Below are positions 15,474 to 23,852 of a stretch of 48,451 bases of DNA, piece after piece (the stretch's first letter is position 1; every line of letters starts with the position of its first letter). Made by a program: the position numbers and the translations under genes. The stretch is from Candidatus Saccharimonadota bacterium. GTDB taxonomy: Bacteria; Patescibacteriota; Saccharimonadia; Saccharimonadales; Saccharimonadaceae. The stretch covers positions 1 to 48,451 of the forward strand of contig PBTC01000036.1 of the NCBI GenBank assembly GCA_002726935.1. Reading direction: 5' to 3'. The notes beneath the pieces were generated by a model. The model made no database searches and had not been told where the DNA came from. It was given only the letters and a program-made list of their open reading frames with translations.

Positions 15474-16490
15474 ATGAACTCCGAAGAAGCCCTTTCTATC
15501 CTCTCTGCAGACTCGAATTACAAGGTTCTACGCAGAATTGAGCCTCGCTCAGTCTTCTCCGACAAGCTCGGCACGAAGACCTGCTTGATTATCGACACTG
15601 AGACGTCTGGTTTGCTGGTAGATGAAGGCGATGTCCTCATCGAAGTCGGCGCAATACTGGTTTCCTATGACGAAACTACCGGTGAACTTTGTGAGGTCCT
15701 GGAGACGTACGAATCGTTAGAAGATCCCGGTTTCGAGTTAAGTGAAGACAATGTTGCCGTGCACGGCCTGACCAACGCTGACCTAGAAGGAAAATCCTTT
15801 AATGAAAAGGATTTAGAGTTACTTTCGAGAGACGCTTCAATTATCGTTGCACACAACTCTAAATTCGACAGGCCTTTCTTAGAGAAAAGGTTTCCTTTTT
15901 TCGAGGGAAAACTTTTTGGATGTTCGCTTAAAGACGTCGATTGGCGTAGCGATGGATATCCGAGCTCTTCACTCGAGGTTCTTGCATATAAACAAGGACA
16001 CTTCTATGACGCACACAGAGCATTAGATGATTGTCACGCTTTAGCTAGCGTGCTCTCATCTCCCATGAAGGACGGAGCCTTCCCTCTATCCAAAATCGCC
16101 CAAATAGCCCAAGAACCTCGATTTGTTATTGGTGCATACAAATCTGATTTCTCCACCAAGGATTCTTTAAAGGGTAATGGTTTTTATTGGGATACAACTC
16201 TGCGCACCTGGTTCAAAGAGGTAGTTGGGGCCGCCCAGGCAAAAGAGCTTGTGGCCTTTCTGCAGCGCGAAGTATACAAAACTACCAAACCCGTTGAGCT
16301 CCAAATTAAAACGCTGGATCCCCTACGGCGTTTCACGAATCAAAATCAAACGGCTGAATTTGTTATTCGATCTTTAACTGCTGTTGATCCGGACGCCCCC
16401 ATCATAAAAGATAACCAAGCATCCCTTTCGTTTACACCAAGGGCTAAGTCCCTACCCTCCTTTGCAAAACCAAACACTCCAAAATTTTGA
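15474..16490 (+). CDS. DEDDh 3'-5' exonuclease, DnaQ/epsilon-like
   Basis: 338 aa. The catalytic set is complete: DTETSG (D41, E43), HNSKFD (D132) and HRALDD (H181, D186), in the order of DnaQ-type proofreading exonucleases. The domain ends near residue 200. The C-terminal 130 residues are different: a segment resembling a small DUF seen after such exonucleases (NGFYWDTTLRTWFKEV, about 235-250) and a basic tail ending PKF. It cleaves single-stranded or mismatched 3' ends with two metal ions. It could proofread plasmid synthesis or process ends in repair. It lies 8 nt upstream of a 409-aa gene with a good ribosome-binding site, so the two form an operon. Confidence 0.85.
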   Translation: MNSEEALSILSADSNYKVLRRIEPRSVFSDKLGTKTCLIIDTETSGLLVDEGDVLIEVGAILVSYDETTGELCEVLETYESLEDPGFELSEDNVAVHGLTNADLEGKSFNEKDLELLSRDASIIVAHNSKFDRPFLEKRFPFFEGKLFGCSLKDVDWRSDGYPSSSLEVLAYKQGHFYDAHRALDDCHALASVLSSPMKDGAFPLSKIAQIAQEPRFVIGAYKSDFSTKDSLKGNGFYWDTTLRTWFKEVVGAAQAKELVAFLQREVYKTTKPVELQIKTLDPLRRFTNQNQTAEFVIRSLTAVDPDAPIIKDNQASLSFTPRAKSLPSFAKPNTPKF

Positions 16491-16498
16491 GGAAGAAC

Positions 16499-17728
16499 AT
16501 GAATTCTCACTTTTACAAACATGTTGTAAGTCATCAAAACAAGACCCTCAATTCATTGAAGGAACGTTTTGGTATTGAAATCACTGGTGCCGAAAAGCTA
16601 AATCTAATTCTTAAGCTCGCGGTTATTCCGTCCGCAGACTTGTTACAGGAGAAGATCGACGTCCATTTGGGGGCTTTGGTTGACGGCCTTGATGCTGAGA
16701 CCACTGAGATTGTGGTCGCTGAAAATCAGGCAGGGTACGTCGATCATGGCGAGTATGGTTACTCCTTCCGTTCCACAAACGGATTCTCATTACACACCAG
16801 TGTCAAGGAAGATGGAACGAAACACTGCTCCCTGGTTAATTCCCACGGTGCCGTTCTCATGAATCTTGATGACGACTTAGAATCCCCTTCCTCAAAGAAG
16901 ATGGGTGAAATTTTGCGAGCCATGCAGCTTGACGCCCTCTCGGCGTCATACAACGCCACTCTTGGCTCCGATCCACGAAAATCAAGTGTTATCTCCCTTC
17001 AGGCGGTGGAAATGAAACGCTTCCTTGAATATAAAGAGGTCGAGCTTGACAGCAGGGGAATGGCGGAAATATTGGCTATGATGAATGGGGCGCCAGACCT
17101 AGACTCATTTACACGGAGCTCCGGAATCAACTTAATTGCTGCTTTTGATGATATCCGTGAAGGAATTGTTGAAGGGCGACAGCAGGAAGAATCAAAATCC
17201 AAGTATTTTTTTATCCAGGCGAACGCCTTGGTTCCTTCGGTCGCTGTCGCACACTTCGATGAACAGGGCGATGTGTCGAAATTGCAGATAAGGACGCTCG
17301 ATGGTGTTGATGAAAGCGTTGTCGAATCGGCGCAGTTCCCAACCCTGTTCGCGTTTATTTCGAAAATGGCCAACGACATGAGAGGCCTGGAGTTTGACAA
17401 TCCTGCGGTTATTTCTGAATTTTATGCCTCTCTGGAGGAGGATTACGACGACTTCGAGGATGACGATGAGAACGAGGAGGACTTCGATGATGGTGCAAAT
17501 GAGCGGTTGACTATCGCTAACGACACGACCTCTGAGCGCGCCGTTTCTCAAGAAATTCTCCAACAAGATGTGCAGCCAGGCCTTGTCAATGAACCCGCTG
17601 CTCATGGCATTCAGACCGCTACAGAACAAACCCTAGAGGGCGGGAAAGAACCAGATTCAGCCCCACTGGACCAGTCAACAGAGCTGAAAAAGAACCTTTT
17701 CAAGCCAGCGGGCCGGTTCGGGTTTTAA
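16499..17728 (+). CDS. unknown 409-aa acidic protein co-transcribed with the exonuclease
   Basis: ATG 16499 has GAGGAAG just upstream; an earlier TTG in the same frame is less likely. No family recognised. The N-terminal 300 residues are globular without membrane segments (for example LKERFGIEITGAEKLNLILK). A striking acidic stretch at about 310-335 (ASLEEDYDDFEDDDENEEDF) precedes a disordered tail. The last residues, LFKPAGRFGF, form a basic, aromatic end. An acidic tail next to a nuclease could mimic DNA or bind a basic partner such as HU, but this is inference. Confidence 0.7.
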   Translation: MNSHFYKHVVSHQNKTLNSLKERFGIEITGAEKLNLILKLAVIPSADLLQEKIDVHLGALVDGLDAETTEIVVAENQAGYVDHGEYGYSFRSTNGFSLHTSVKEDGTKHCSLVNSHGAVLMNLDDDLESPSSKKMGEILRAMQLDALSASYNATLGSDPRKSSVISLQAVEMKRFLEYKEVELDSRGMAEILAMMNGAPDLDSFTRSSGINLIAAFDDIREGIVEGRQQEESKSKYFFIQANALVPSVAVAHFDEQGDVSKLQIRTLDGVDESVVESAQFPTLFAFISKMANDMRGLEFDNPAVISEFYASLEEDYDDFEDDDENEEDFDDGANERLTIANDTTSERAVSQEILQQDVQPGLVNEPAAHGIQTATEQTLEGGKEPDSAPLDQSTELKKNLFKPAGRFGF

Positions 17729-17744
17729 ATCACTTTCAACTGAC

Positions 17745-17768
17745 AAAAAGGCCCTATGGGCCTTTTTT
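17745..17768. terminator. bidirectional intrinsic terminator between convergent genes
   Basis: AAAAAGGCCC (17745-17754), loop TAT, GGGCCTTTTT (17758-17767). The A-run and T-run allow use from both strands. Confidence 0.9.
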
Positions 17769-17788
17769 CATTTCGGTGTGTTGGTGTA

Positions 17789-18547
17789 TTAGAAAAAAGA
17801 AGGTGCTGAGCTTTTCTTGGTGGGCGAAATCACACAAGCACTCTGATAAAGAACGCCAATTTCTGTAAGGTCGGTGACGCCAGAGAATTTTTTAATAATC
17901 CCATTCGAATTGAGGGAACCGAAAATCTCCCTGGAATCAAGATTCAAGCGAATCTTCAATAGCGTTTCCCCGTCCTTGACGGCCTGAGCCGCACCCATTT
18001 TGTTAAGCAAAGTGAGCCCAACCTTCTGGGCTAGCAAGAAGATATCATCGTCATTGATGAGTTCTTCCTTTTCCTCTGCGCTTTTACCGGAGACCAGGAT
18101 AGAGGGTTGAATCTGGACTTCATTGTCAATCATCTCAATCTCAAAGAACATTGACACTCCCTTGATCTTTTGAAGTCTCTGCAACAGTAAATCACCATCA
18201 ACTAGGCCCAGTGCGCGTAGCTCCTCTTCCGGTGAAAGTTGCTGAAGGTGCCCGTCGAGTCTACGAGTTTTTCCTCCCTGCTCGGAGTAGAAACCAGTGA
18301 AATTTCCTGTCTTAATGTCGAGTACGGCCGATAAGAAGTCATTTGGCTCCGTCAATTTCAGATGCTTGGTTCTATTAAGAAAAAAGAACCTTACTCGATT
18401 AACGGCCTCAACAGTTGAGGTTTCGTTGGGCTCTCGCCTGTCGGCAGTGAGCGCTTTAACCCCGACTGACCTTTGGCCGTCAGGCTGAATGCGGATATCG
18501 AAATGCACTTCCGATAATTCTGTAGATCTGACGGGTTGAAACTTCAT
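17789..18547 (-). CDS. unknown 252-aa protein
   Basis: No family recognised. It is soluble, alternating strands and helices, with no signal peptide. Recognisable pieces are the opening FQPVRSTELSEVHFDIRIQP, a central LSPEEELRALGLVDGDLLLQ and a lysine/serine end. The ribosome-binding region AGAGAAAAAC lies before ATG 18547. It follows the HAD gene by 63 nt on the same strand and shares the bidirectional terminator at 17745. Function unknown. Confidence 0.7.
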   Translation of the reverse strand: MKFQPVRSTELSEVHFDIRIQPDGQRSVGVKALTADRREPNETSTVEAVNRVRFFFLNRTKHLKLTEPNDFLSAVLDIKTGNFTGFYSEQGGKTRRLDGHLQQLSPEEELRALGLVDGDLLLQRLQKIKGVSMFFEIEMIDNEVQIQPSILVSGKSAEEKEELINDDDIFLLAQKVGLTLLNKMGAAQAVKDGETLLKIRLNLDSREIFGSLNSNGIIKKFSGVTDLTEIGVLYQSACVISPTKKSSAPSFF

Positions 18548-18610
18548 GTTTTTCTCTAGTAATGTTTGCCAGTCTGTGTGGCGAAGTTAGCAAGGGTATG
18601 TTCTATAACA

Positions 18611-19432
18611 TTAAAGACGCATTGAGGATCCCAACTGATTGAGTCTCGGCTTAATGGTGTCTCCCTGGATTTCAGAACAAAACTGAGTAGCCCAGGTGCA
18701 TGATCTCTCCCTACGCCCCTCTTCACGATGCAGGGTGAGATACCCTCCTTCATCTACGTGAAATGTTTGCACATAGGGCTCTTTCGGTGAGGCTGAAAGA
18801 GATGCTATAGCTTCCAAATTAGACACTGAGTCATCAAAGGCCACCACGCTGGCGAAATTATTGCGCTCGAGGTACTCGCTCAATACCTGATGCTTGTTCT
18901 TGCCTGTTGACCCAACGCCTCTTCGCCCTGCGCGTTCAATGTGAACCAAATCAATATCAATCCCAAGAGAATGAACGAACTCTAAAACCATATGTTTCGA
19001 ATCGAAGTCGTTTCTCGCTGTAAGCAGAATCAGTCGGCTTCCGTCTTCAAACATTTTGTCTTGAACTTTCCTTTGTACGCTCTTGAGAAGAGAAAGCATC
19101 TTCGATATTGGTTTACTTTCCTTGACAAACTTATAGCTATCCGAAAATTGTGAGAGATCGATTTGATCCCCTTCTTCTATTGTGTACTTTCCATACTCTG
19201 CAGATGTCAAAGCGTTGGTCTGTCCGGTGACCTTCTTAATGATGATCTTTGCTGAGGTATTCAGAATTGTATCGTCGACATCAAATACGAATAGCGCCCC
19301 ACCCTTCTTATCAAAAAGAATGCGATCCAGGACGTTTCTGGGTGAGATGACGGATTCCGGAGTAAAAATTCGCATGTACATCCACATGTGCTTATTAATG
19401 TCACAGAAGAAGTTTGCTTTTACAGCCGCCAT
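18611..19432 (-). CDS. HAD-superfamily phosphatase or nucleotidase
   Basis: 273 aa. Motif I FVFDVDDTI gives the nucleophile D51 and acid/base D53. Motif II LLTARNDF is followed by a lysine-containing loop (motif III region) and motif IV VVAFDDSVSNLEAI. The TAR after motif II is seen in polynucleotide-kinase-type 3'-phosphatases and other HAD enzymes that act on nucleic acids or nucleotides. The insertion between motifs I and II is long (about 80 residues). Several methionines compete as start (M1, M16, M18, M20); 19432 gives the longest. It lies divergent from the RecD2-type helicase gene, so a DNA-end processing role is attractive but unproven. Confidence 0.75.
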   Translation of the reverse strand: MAAVKANFFCDINKHMWMYMRIFTPESVISPRNVLDRILFDKKGGALFVFDVDDTILNTSAKIIIKKVTGQTNALTSAEYGKYTIEEGDQIDLSQFSDSYKFVKESKPISKMLSLLKSVQRKVQDKMFEDGSRLILLTARNDFDSKHMVLEFVHSLGIDIDLVHIERAGRRGVGSTGKNKHQVLSEYLERNNFASVVAFDDSVSNLEAIASLSASPKEPYVQTFHVDEGGYLTLHREEGRRERSCTWATQFCSEIQGDTIKPRLNQLGSSMRL

Positions 19433-19542
19433 GAGGTCAAAGAATATCGCTAGCTAAAAAGCAATGCCGATTACGAGCTTGTTTTTGTAGATCATCGAAG
19501 TGCGAAATGGAATACTTTGAATGAATTAAATTTGAGAACAGC

Positions 19543-21906
19543 ATGGCCAATCAGCAAGACCACGTAACAATCAAAGTTTCTAACCCACAATGCAAGGTCA
19601 TTAGTCCAACCTTCTGTGTGGGCTCCGCAAAGCATGAAAAGAGCCTTGTTAAACTCATGGGAAAGCCGGGGGTAATAGGTTCACTTTCTTCAGACTTTTC
19701 TTATGAGCTGACGGGAAAATTTTCAAATTCAGAAAAACATGGAACGCAATTCGAGGTCTTTGAGCAGTCTTTAATCGTTGAAAGAACTGAAGAGTGGACC
19801 ATAAAGTACCTAGCGTGTGGCGAGATATCAGGGATCGGCCCAACTGACGCTCGTCTGATCTATAAAGTCTACGGATTGGATTCGGTGAAGGTTCTTGAGG
19901 ACAACCCGGACGCCCTCTTAGAGGTCCCAGGGATTGACCCAGATCGTTGCGCACAGATTGTTGCGAAGATACATGAGTCCACAGGCCCAGCGTATTTGAA
20001 GAATAGACTGCTGGCTGCTGGACTTACTGAGCAAAGCGCTTCCAAAATCTCCAAAGCGATGAAAGCGCAGAATGCCAAGGAGGCTAAAGCGGTCCTGCAG
20101 AATTTTAAGAAGGATCCATTTAGTGTTATGTCAGTGACTGGCATAGGCTTTGAAGAAGCAGACGCCCTGTGGTCTCATATCTCGGGTCACGCCCCGGATG
20201 ACATCAAAGACGAACTTCATTATCAGAGAGCTCGTGCAGTCATCCTCGAGACGCTCTCCGGGCGCTTTCTTCGTGGTTCGACTGGCATGGAGAAACAAGA
20301 TCTGGCTCGAATCGCTGAAAAGGTCTACTCAGTCCATCTGAGTTACCTTGCACAAGCCTTTAAGGATCTCCGCGCCGACGGGAGTCTTGTCTCGATAAAG
20401 AGAGATCCCAACTCTGCTGAAGAGTATATTTTCACGAAATCTAACTATGAGGTCGAGTTAGAAATTGCAAAAAGAATTAAGGACAAAATTTACTACGATT
20501 CAACACCGTTTCAGTTGTATTCAGATCAGTCACTAAATCAGCTCGTGGACAGTGTCCAGTTGAAAAGCCATACGGGTTCTCGCATCAAGATGGATGATGC
20601 TCAAAAGCAAGCTGTCTTATTGGCGCTTAAGAATCCTGTGACAGTTATCACTGGTGGGCCCGGTACTGGAAAAACAACTATTCTCAGGGCGGTGGTCGAG
20701 ATCTACCGCAGGCACGGTTACGAACTGACCGTCTGTGCGTTTACAGGGAAAGCCGCCAAGCGCGCATCACAATCTTTTGCTGATATCGATGGCGTATACA
20801 CCTCGACCATCCACAAAACATTGGAATTCCATCAGGAGCTCGGATTCCGAATCAACGAGACCAACCCTTTAGACACTGACGTTGTTATGTGTGATGAGTC
20901 GTCCATGAACTCTCCGTCCCTCACTGTTAACCTTCTAAGAGCGGTTCGCCCTGAGGCTGCAACCATCTTTGTTGGTGACGTTAATCAGCTCGCATCTATT
21001 GATCCCGGTGCCGTGCTTAGAGACCTGATAAATAGCGGTGTTGTGCCAGTAGCAAGACTGGCTGCCTCTCAACGGTCCAAGGGAAACATCTTAAGGGCCA
21101 TCTACAGTGTTGGGGAGGGCCGGATGTTCCAGCACCCTCCAGAAGGTGCGACAGACTTCTTCCCTGTCAGGATCAAAAAGGGTGACTATTCAATGATGAT
21201 GTCGCAAGCCAAGGAGGCTTTGGCAAGACACATCCACCGAATGATTACGGAGTTCAAGGTCGATAGGGATGACATCCAAATCTATGTGCCTGAAATCAAC
21301 GGTGACTATGGATGCGAATCCTTGAACGAGTTCTGCCAGTCTCTTTTGAACCCGAATGCGCCCATGCTTGGATTCGACATGGGTAAAAAAATCAAGGTGC
21401 CTGCGAGATTGGGTGACCGTGTTATGGAAACTGATAACGATGCCGAAAAAGATGTGCAAAACGGGGAAATCGGAAAACTGGTCGACTATGACATGGTATC
21501 CGGCGTTCTCAAGGTGAAATTTCCCGACAAGGACGAGCCGGTTTCCTACGATGCGTTCGAAAAGAACCGTTTGGAAATGGCGTTTGCCGCCACTGTGCAC
21601 AAATCTCAAGGATCTGAAAGCAAATGTGTGATTACGGCATTCTTGCCGACAATTGACAAAAGTGGACGAGTTATTTTCGGAAGGAATCATTTAGAACGCA
21701 GTTTAGCTTTTACCGCTTTAAGCCGTGCAAAGGATCATTTGATCGTCATTTACGACGAAGAGACTATGGTGAAAACTATTGCAAACGTCCAAAGCACAAA
21801 GAGAGTGACCGCCCTCTCTCATGCTTTGCAGTCGGAAATCAGTAACCCACCACGAAGAAAAGTCGATCCAACCTGTGGAATGGTTCCTCTAAAAATGACA
21901 GCTTAA
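19543..21906 (+). CDS. RecD2-type superfamily 1B DNA helicase
   Basis: 787 aa, the size of RecD2 proteins. An OB-like N-terminus is followed by helix-hairpin-helix repeats (about 92-140: GEISGIGPTDARLIYKVYGL, then LLEVPGIDPDRCAQIV). The motor domain has Walker A GGPGTGKTT (371-379), motif II VMCDESSM (about 446-453), motif III VGDVNQLASIDPG, and the C-terminal ATVHKSQGSE with LSRAKDHL (motifs V and VI). RecD2 enzymes unwind DNA 5'-3' and work without RecBC, in repair and replication restart. On a plasmid it could process conjugated single strands or forks. No RecB or RecC lies nearby. A second, unrelated helicase of the Pif1 type is encoded at 34912. Confidence 0.88.
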   Translation: MANQQDHVTIKVSNPQCKVISPTFCVGSAKHEKSLVKLMGKPGVIGSLSSDFSYELTGKFSNSEKHGTQFEVFEQSLIVERTEEWTIKYLACGEISGIGPTDARLIYKVYGLDSVKVLEDNPDALLEVPGIDPDRCAQIVAKIHESTGPAYLKNRLLAAGLTEQSASKISKAMKAQNAKEAKAVLQNFKKDPFSVMSVTGIGFEEADALWSHISGHAPDDIKDELHYQRARAVILETLSGRFLRGSTGMEKQDLARIAEKVYSVHLSYLAQAFKDLRADGSLVSIKRDPNSAEEYIFTKSNYEVELEIAKRIKDKIYYDSTPFQLYSDQSLNQLVDSVQLKSHTGSRIKMDDAQKQAVLLALKNPVTVITGGPGTGKTTILRAVVEIYRRHGYELTVCAFTGKAAKRASQSFADIDGVYTSTIHKTLEFHQELGFRINETNPLDTDVVMCDESSMNSPSLTVNLLRAVRPEAATIFVGDVNQLASIDPGAVLRDLINSGVVPVARLAASQRSKGNILRAIYSVGEGRMFQHPPEGATDFFPVRIKKGDYSMMMSQAKEALARHIHRMITEFKVDRDDIQIYVPEINGDYGCESLNEFCQSLLNPNAPMLGFDMGKKIKVPARLGDRVMETDNDAEKDVQNGEIGKLVDYDMVSGVLKVKFPDKDEPVSYDAFEKNRLEMAFAATVHKSQGSESKCVITAFLPTIDKSGRVIFGRNHLERSLAFTALSRAKDHLIVIYDEETMVKTIANVQSTKRVTALSHALQSEISNPPRRKVDPTCGMVPLKMTA

Positions 21907-21953
21907 AAAAAAGACTCGATAGTTTTACTTACTCTGTATTTCTAAAGAAAATA

Positions 21954-21962
21954 TGCTAGTAT
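21954..21962 (+). promoter_or_regulatory. extended -10 promoter of the four-gene cassette
   Basis: TGC-TAGTAT, with start expected near 21968, about 23 nt before ATG 21991. No good -35 box; TGC before the hexamer is shared with several other promoters in this window. Confidence 0.4.
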
Positions 21963-21990
21963 TTTTGAAGATAAAAACCAGGTATAACAA

Positions 21991-22692
21991 ATGTCAAAAA
22001 ACAGTTTTCAAGGCGTAGTCGATGGTTTCGGTGAAGAAATCGGCAGTCTCTTGTACCGAGTATCTGCAGTAGCAGCGGCTTTGCGGGGAGTTTCTTCTCT
22101 AGAGGTTGGCCAGTGGCCCAATTGGGACAAAACAGAGGTCGTGTCGCAGGTCTGCGCTGCGCTTGAACAGAGGGAGTATCTGGCTTCGAAATTGCAGGCA
22201 GACGGCATGTCGGTGGATTCAAATCCGTTGATTCGCCATTTAGACGGTCTGGCTGCGCAGACTTCGAAATCCTTTGCTTTGTGGAAGAATAAATGCGCTG
22301 AGGTGGCCCATGAGCTTGAATTGATCGCTGCCCAATATGATGGGTCCGCGAATCTCGATCTCGCTACAAAATCGATCGAAAGCCTGAGTGGGGATTTCTT
22401 GGCTGGAGTCAATCTCTCCTCGGTTCCCGAGGGAATTTGTTCAGATTTTGGTTTCGTGTCGGATTTGAACGTGCTTCGATCTAGGCTGGCCGATCAAATT
22501 GACGACACCTTGTTCCTTAATGAAAGTGAAGTAAAAGAGTATGCGCAGAGTTATGTAAAGGAATATCCTGCTGTGGACTTATCCTCTCTGCCTGATTTTT
22601 TTGTGATTAACTGGGAAGAGACGACGGAGAGAATTAAGAAGCAATTCTTGACTGAGGTAAAGATAGGCCCCAAAGCCTACTTCTACGCATGA
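21991..22692 (+). CDS. unknown 233-aa protein, first gene of a four-gene cassette
   Basis: No family recognised. The protein is largely helical (IGSLLYRVSAVAAALRGVSS and CAALEQREYLASKLQADG) with acidic character and no export signal. The end (INWEETTERIKKQFLTEVK then IGPKAYFYA) overlaps the next start codon by four bases (ATGA). The predicted long helices could form a coiled-coil bundle. It is the cytosolic entry of a coupled unit whose next two products are periplasmic and membrane-bound. Confidence 0.7.
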   Translation: MSKNSFQGVVDGFGEEIGSLLYRVSAVAAALRGVSSLEVGQWPNWDKTEVVSQVCAALEQREYLASKLQADGMSVDSNPLIRHLDGLAAQTSKSFALWKNKCAEVAHELELIAAQYDGSANLDLATKSIESLSGDFLAGVNLSSVPEGICSDFGFVSDLNVLRSRLADQIDDTLFLNESEVKEYAQSYVKEYPAVDLSSLPDFFVINWEETTERIKKQFLTEVKIGPKAYFYA

Positions 22693-23453
22693 CGAAAATG
22701 TTTAAAGTTCATACTCATTTGATTTTATTTGTTATTTTAGGGTTAAACCTAACCCTCTTCTCGTTTGTGTCTTCTGCTGCCGAATTCTCGTCAGTTAGAG
22801 AGCGCGTAATCCGGGGGGAGGAGGTTTTTGATTACATCGCAATCAATGAGTTTTTCACCGCTAATGATGGCGACGAACTATTTAAACTTAGAAATACGTC
22901 AACAATTGTCAAGCAGGCTTTAGTTTCTGAATTAATCATCGATAATAACGTCGGAGCGGAAAAGGCAAAAATGCCTGATTTAAGTGTCGCTGCCACTTCG
23001 GTCTTGAATGGAAGGCCAACCCTTTTTGCTTGTTTCGAGTCCTGTGCCGATTTGAGCAAAGCAAAATATGCCGCATTCCAACGTCGGGGTGCCGAGAAGT
23101 ACTCCTCCCTGCCGAGTGAATATGTGCGCAGCAATGGGCAAATGCGTCCCGTCGGCCCAATTTCAAAAGAGTATGCCGGGGTTTTCTTGCTTGTTGACTC
23201 CGAGTTTGGCCGTAGGTCAGAGGTTTATGACTCTTATGTCTTAAAAGACATTTCCAAATCGGCTGATGGCGTAGAAGTGGCCACTATTGTTCAAACAAGG
23301 CTTAACCGGCAGGGTGAAGAAACCTTTGTAAAGCCTCACCAGGTAAGTGCAGGATCTTGGTTGAACGTTGGATCTCGAGCGAGACTGAAATTCATGCTCC
23401 AGGGCGGTGTGCCCCTGTTTCTAATTACAGGCATATCTAATGCGAATTACTAA
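22689..23453 (+). CDS. unknown exported 254-aa protein of the four-gene cassette
   Basis: A signal peptide covers about residues 1-30 (LILFVILGLNLTLFSFVSSAA). The mature part is mixed alpha/beta, with one cysteine pair (ACFESCADLSK, about 117-121), possibly a disulphide as expected in the periplasm. The C-terminal region (KPHQVSAGSWLNVGSRARLK then FMLQGGVPLFLITG) looks like a small beta barrel or SH3-like unit. The start ATG overlaps the previous stop, and the next gene begins 14 nt before this one ends. No family name offered. Confidence 0.7.
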   Translation: MTKMFKVHTHLILFVILGLNLTLFSFVSSAAEFSSVRERVIRGEEVFDYIAINEFFTANDGDELFKLRNTSTIVKQALVSELIIDNNVGAEKAKMPDLSVAATSVLNGRPTLFACFESCADLSKAKYAAFQRRGAEKYSSLPSEYVRSNGQMRPVGPISKEYAGVFLLVDSEFGRRSEVYDSYVLKDISKSADGVEVATIVQTRLNRQGEETFVKPHQVSAGSWLNVGSRARLKFMLQGGVPLFLITGISNANY

Positions 23454-23850
23454 CGATGATCTGGTTGCAAGCCAAAAGATAGATTTACGGAAATTGGCGG
23501 TTTTGATTGCGGGCTTCACTCTATCGGGACTTGTGGCCACCATTCTCTTAATTGCTGGAGCCGGGACCTGGTCAAGTTTTGGGTTTCTGTTATTTCTTCC
23601 TGCACTTTCGAAATACAAGGCACTGTACGACGCCCAAAAAGATGATTTGCGCGCTTTTATCGAAAAGCATGGAACAAATAGACAGGTCGTAAGGTACGTA
23701 GGGAAAGGGACCAAGCGGACGGTACATGAAATCAGTTGTCCTAGTTGCTTGTCAAAAAATTTTAGAAAACACCCAGTGCCTGGAAACCATTTGCTGGCCT
23801 CTGTTCATTGCGAACAATGTTCGCGTTTTTTGTATAACACCACGAATTAA
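23440..23850 (+). CDS. membrane protein with a C-terminal zinc ribbon
   Basis: 136 aa. Two membrane segments (about 21-40, LAVLIAGFTLSGLVATILLI, and about 44-58, TWSSFGFLLFLPALSKY) are followed by a cytosolic domain. That domain has CPSC (about 106-109) and CEQC (about 128-131) spaced as in a rubredoxin-like zinc ribbon. Such domains bind nucleic acid or protein partners; here it would be held at the inner membrane. It overlaps the exported-protein gene by 14 nt and is followed after 2 nt by a 325-aa gene. Confidence 0.7.
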   Translation: MRITNDDLVASQKIDLRKLAVLIAGFTLSGLVATILLIAGAGTWSSFGFLLFLPALSKYKALYDAQKDDLRAFIEKHGTNRQVVRYVGKGTKRTVHEISCPSCLSKNFRKHPVPGNHLLASVHCEQCSRFLYNTTN

Positions 23851-23852
23851 CC

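Noticed and set aside
17192-17629. 145-codon minus-strand frame opposite the acidic tail of the 409-aa protein
   Set aside because: Its leucine/valine-rich run is the mirror of the Asp/Glu codons on the sense strand.
21190-21690. Long minus-strand frame inside the RecD2-type gene
   Set aside because: It is antisense to conserved helicase motifs, shows no start signals, and its composition mirrors the sense strand.
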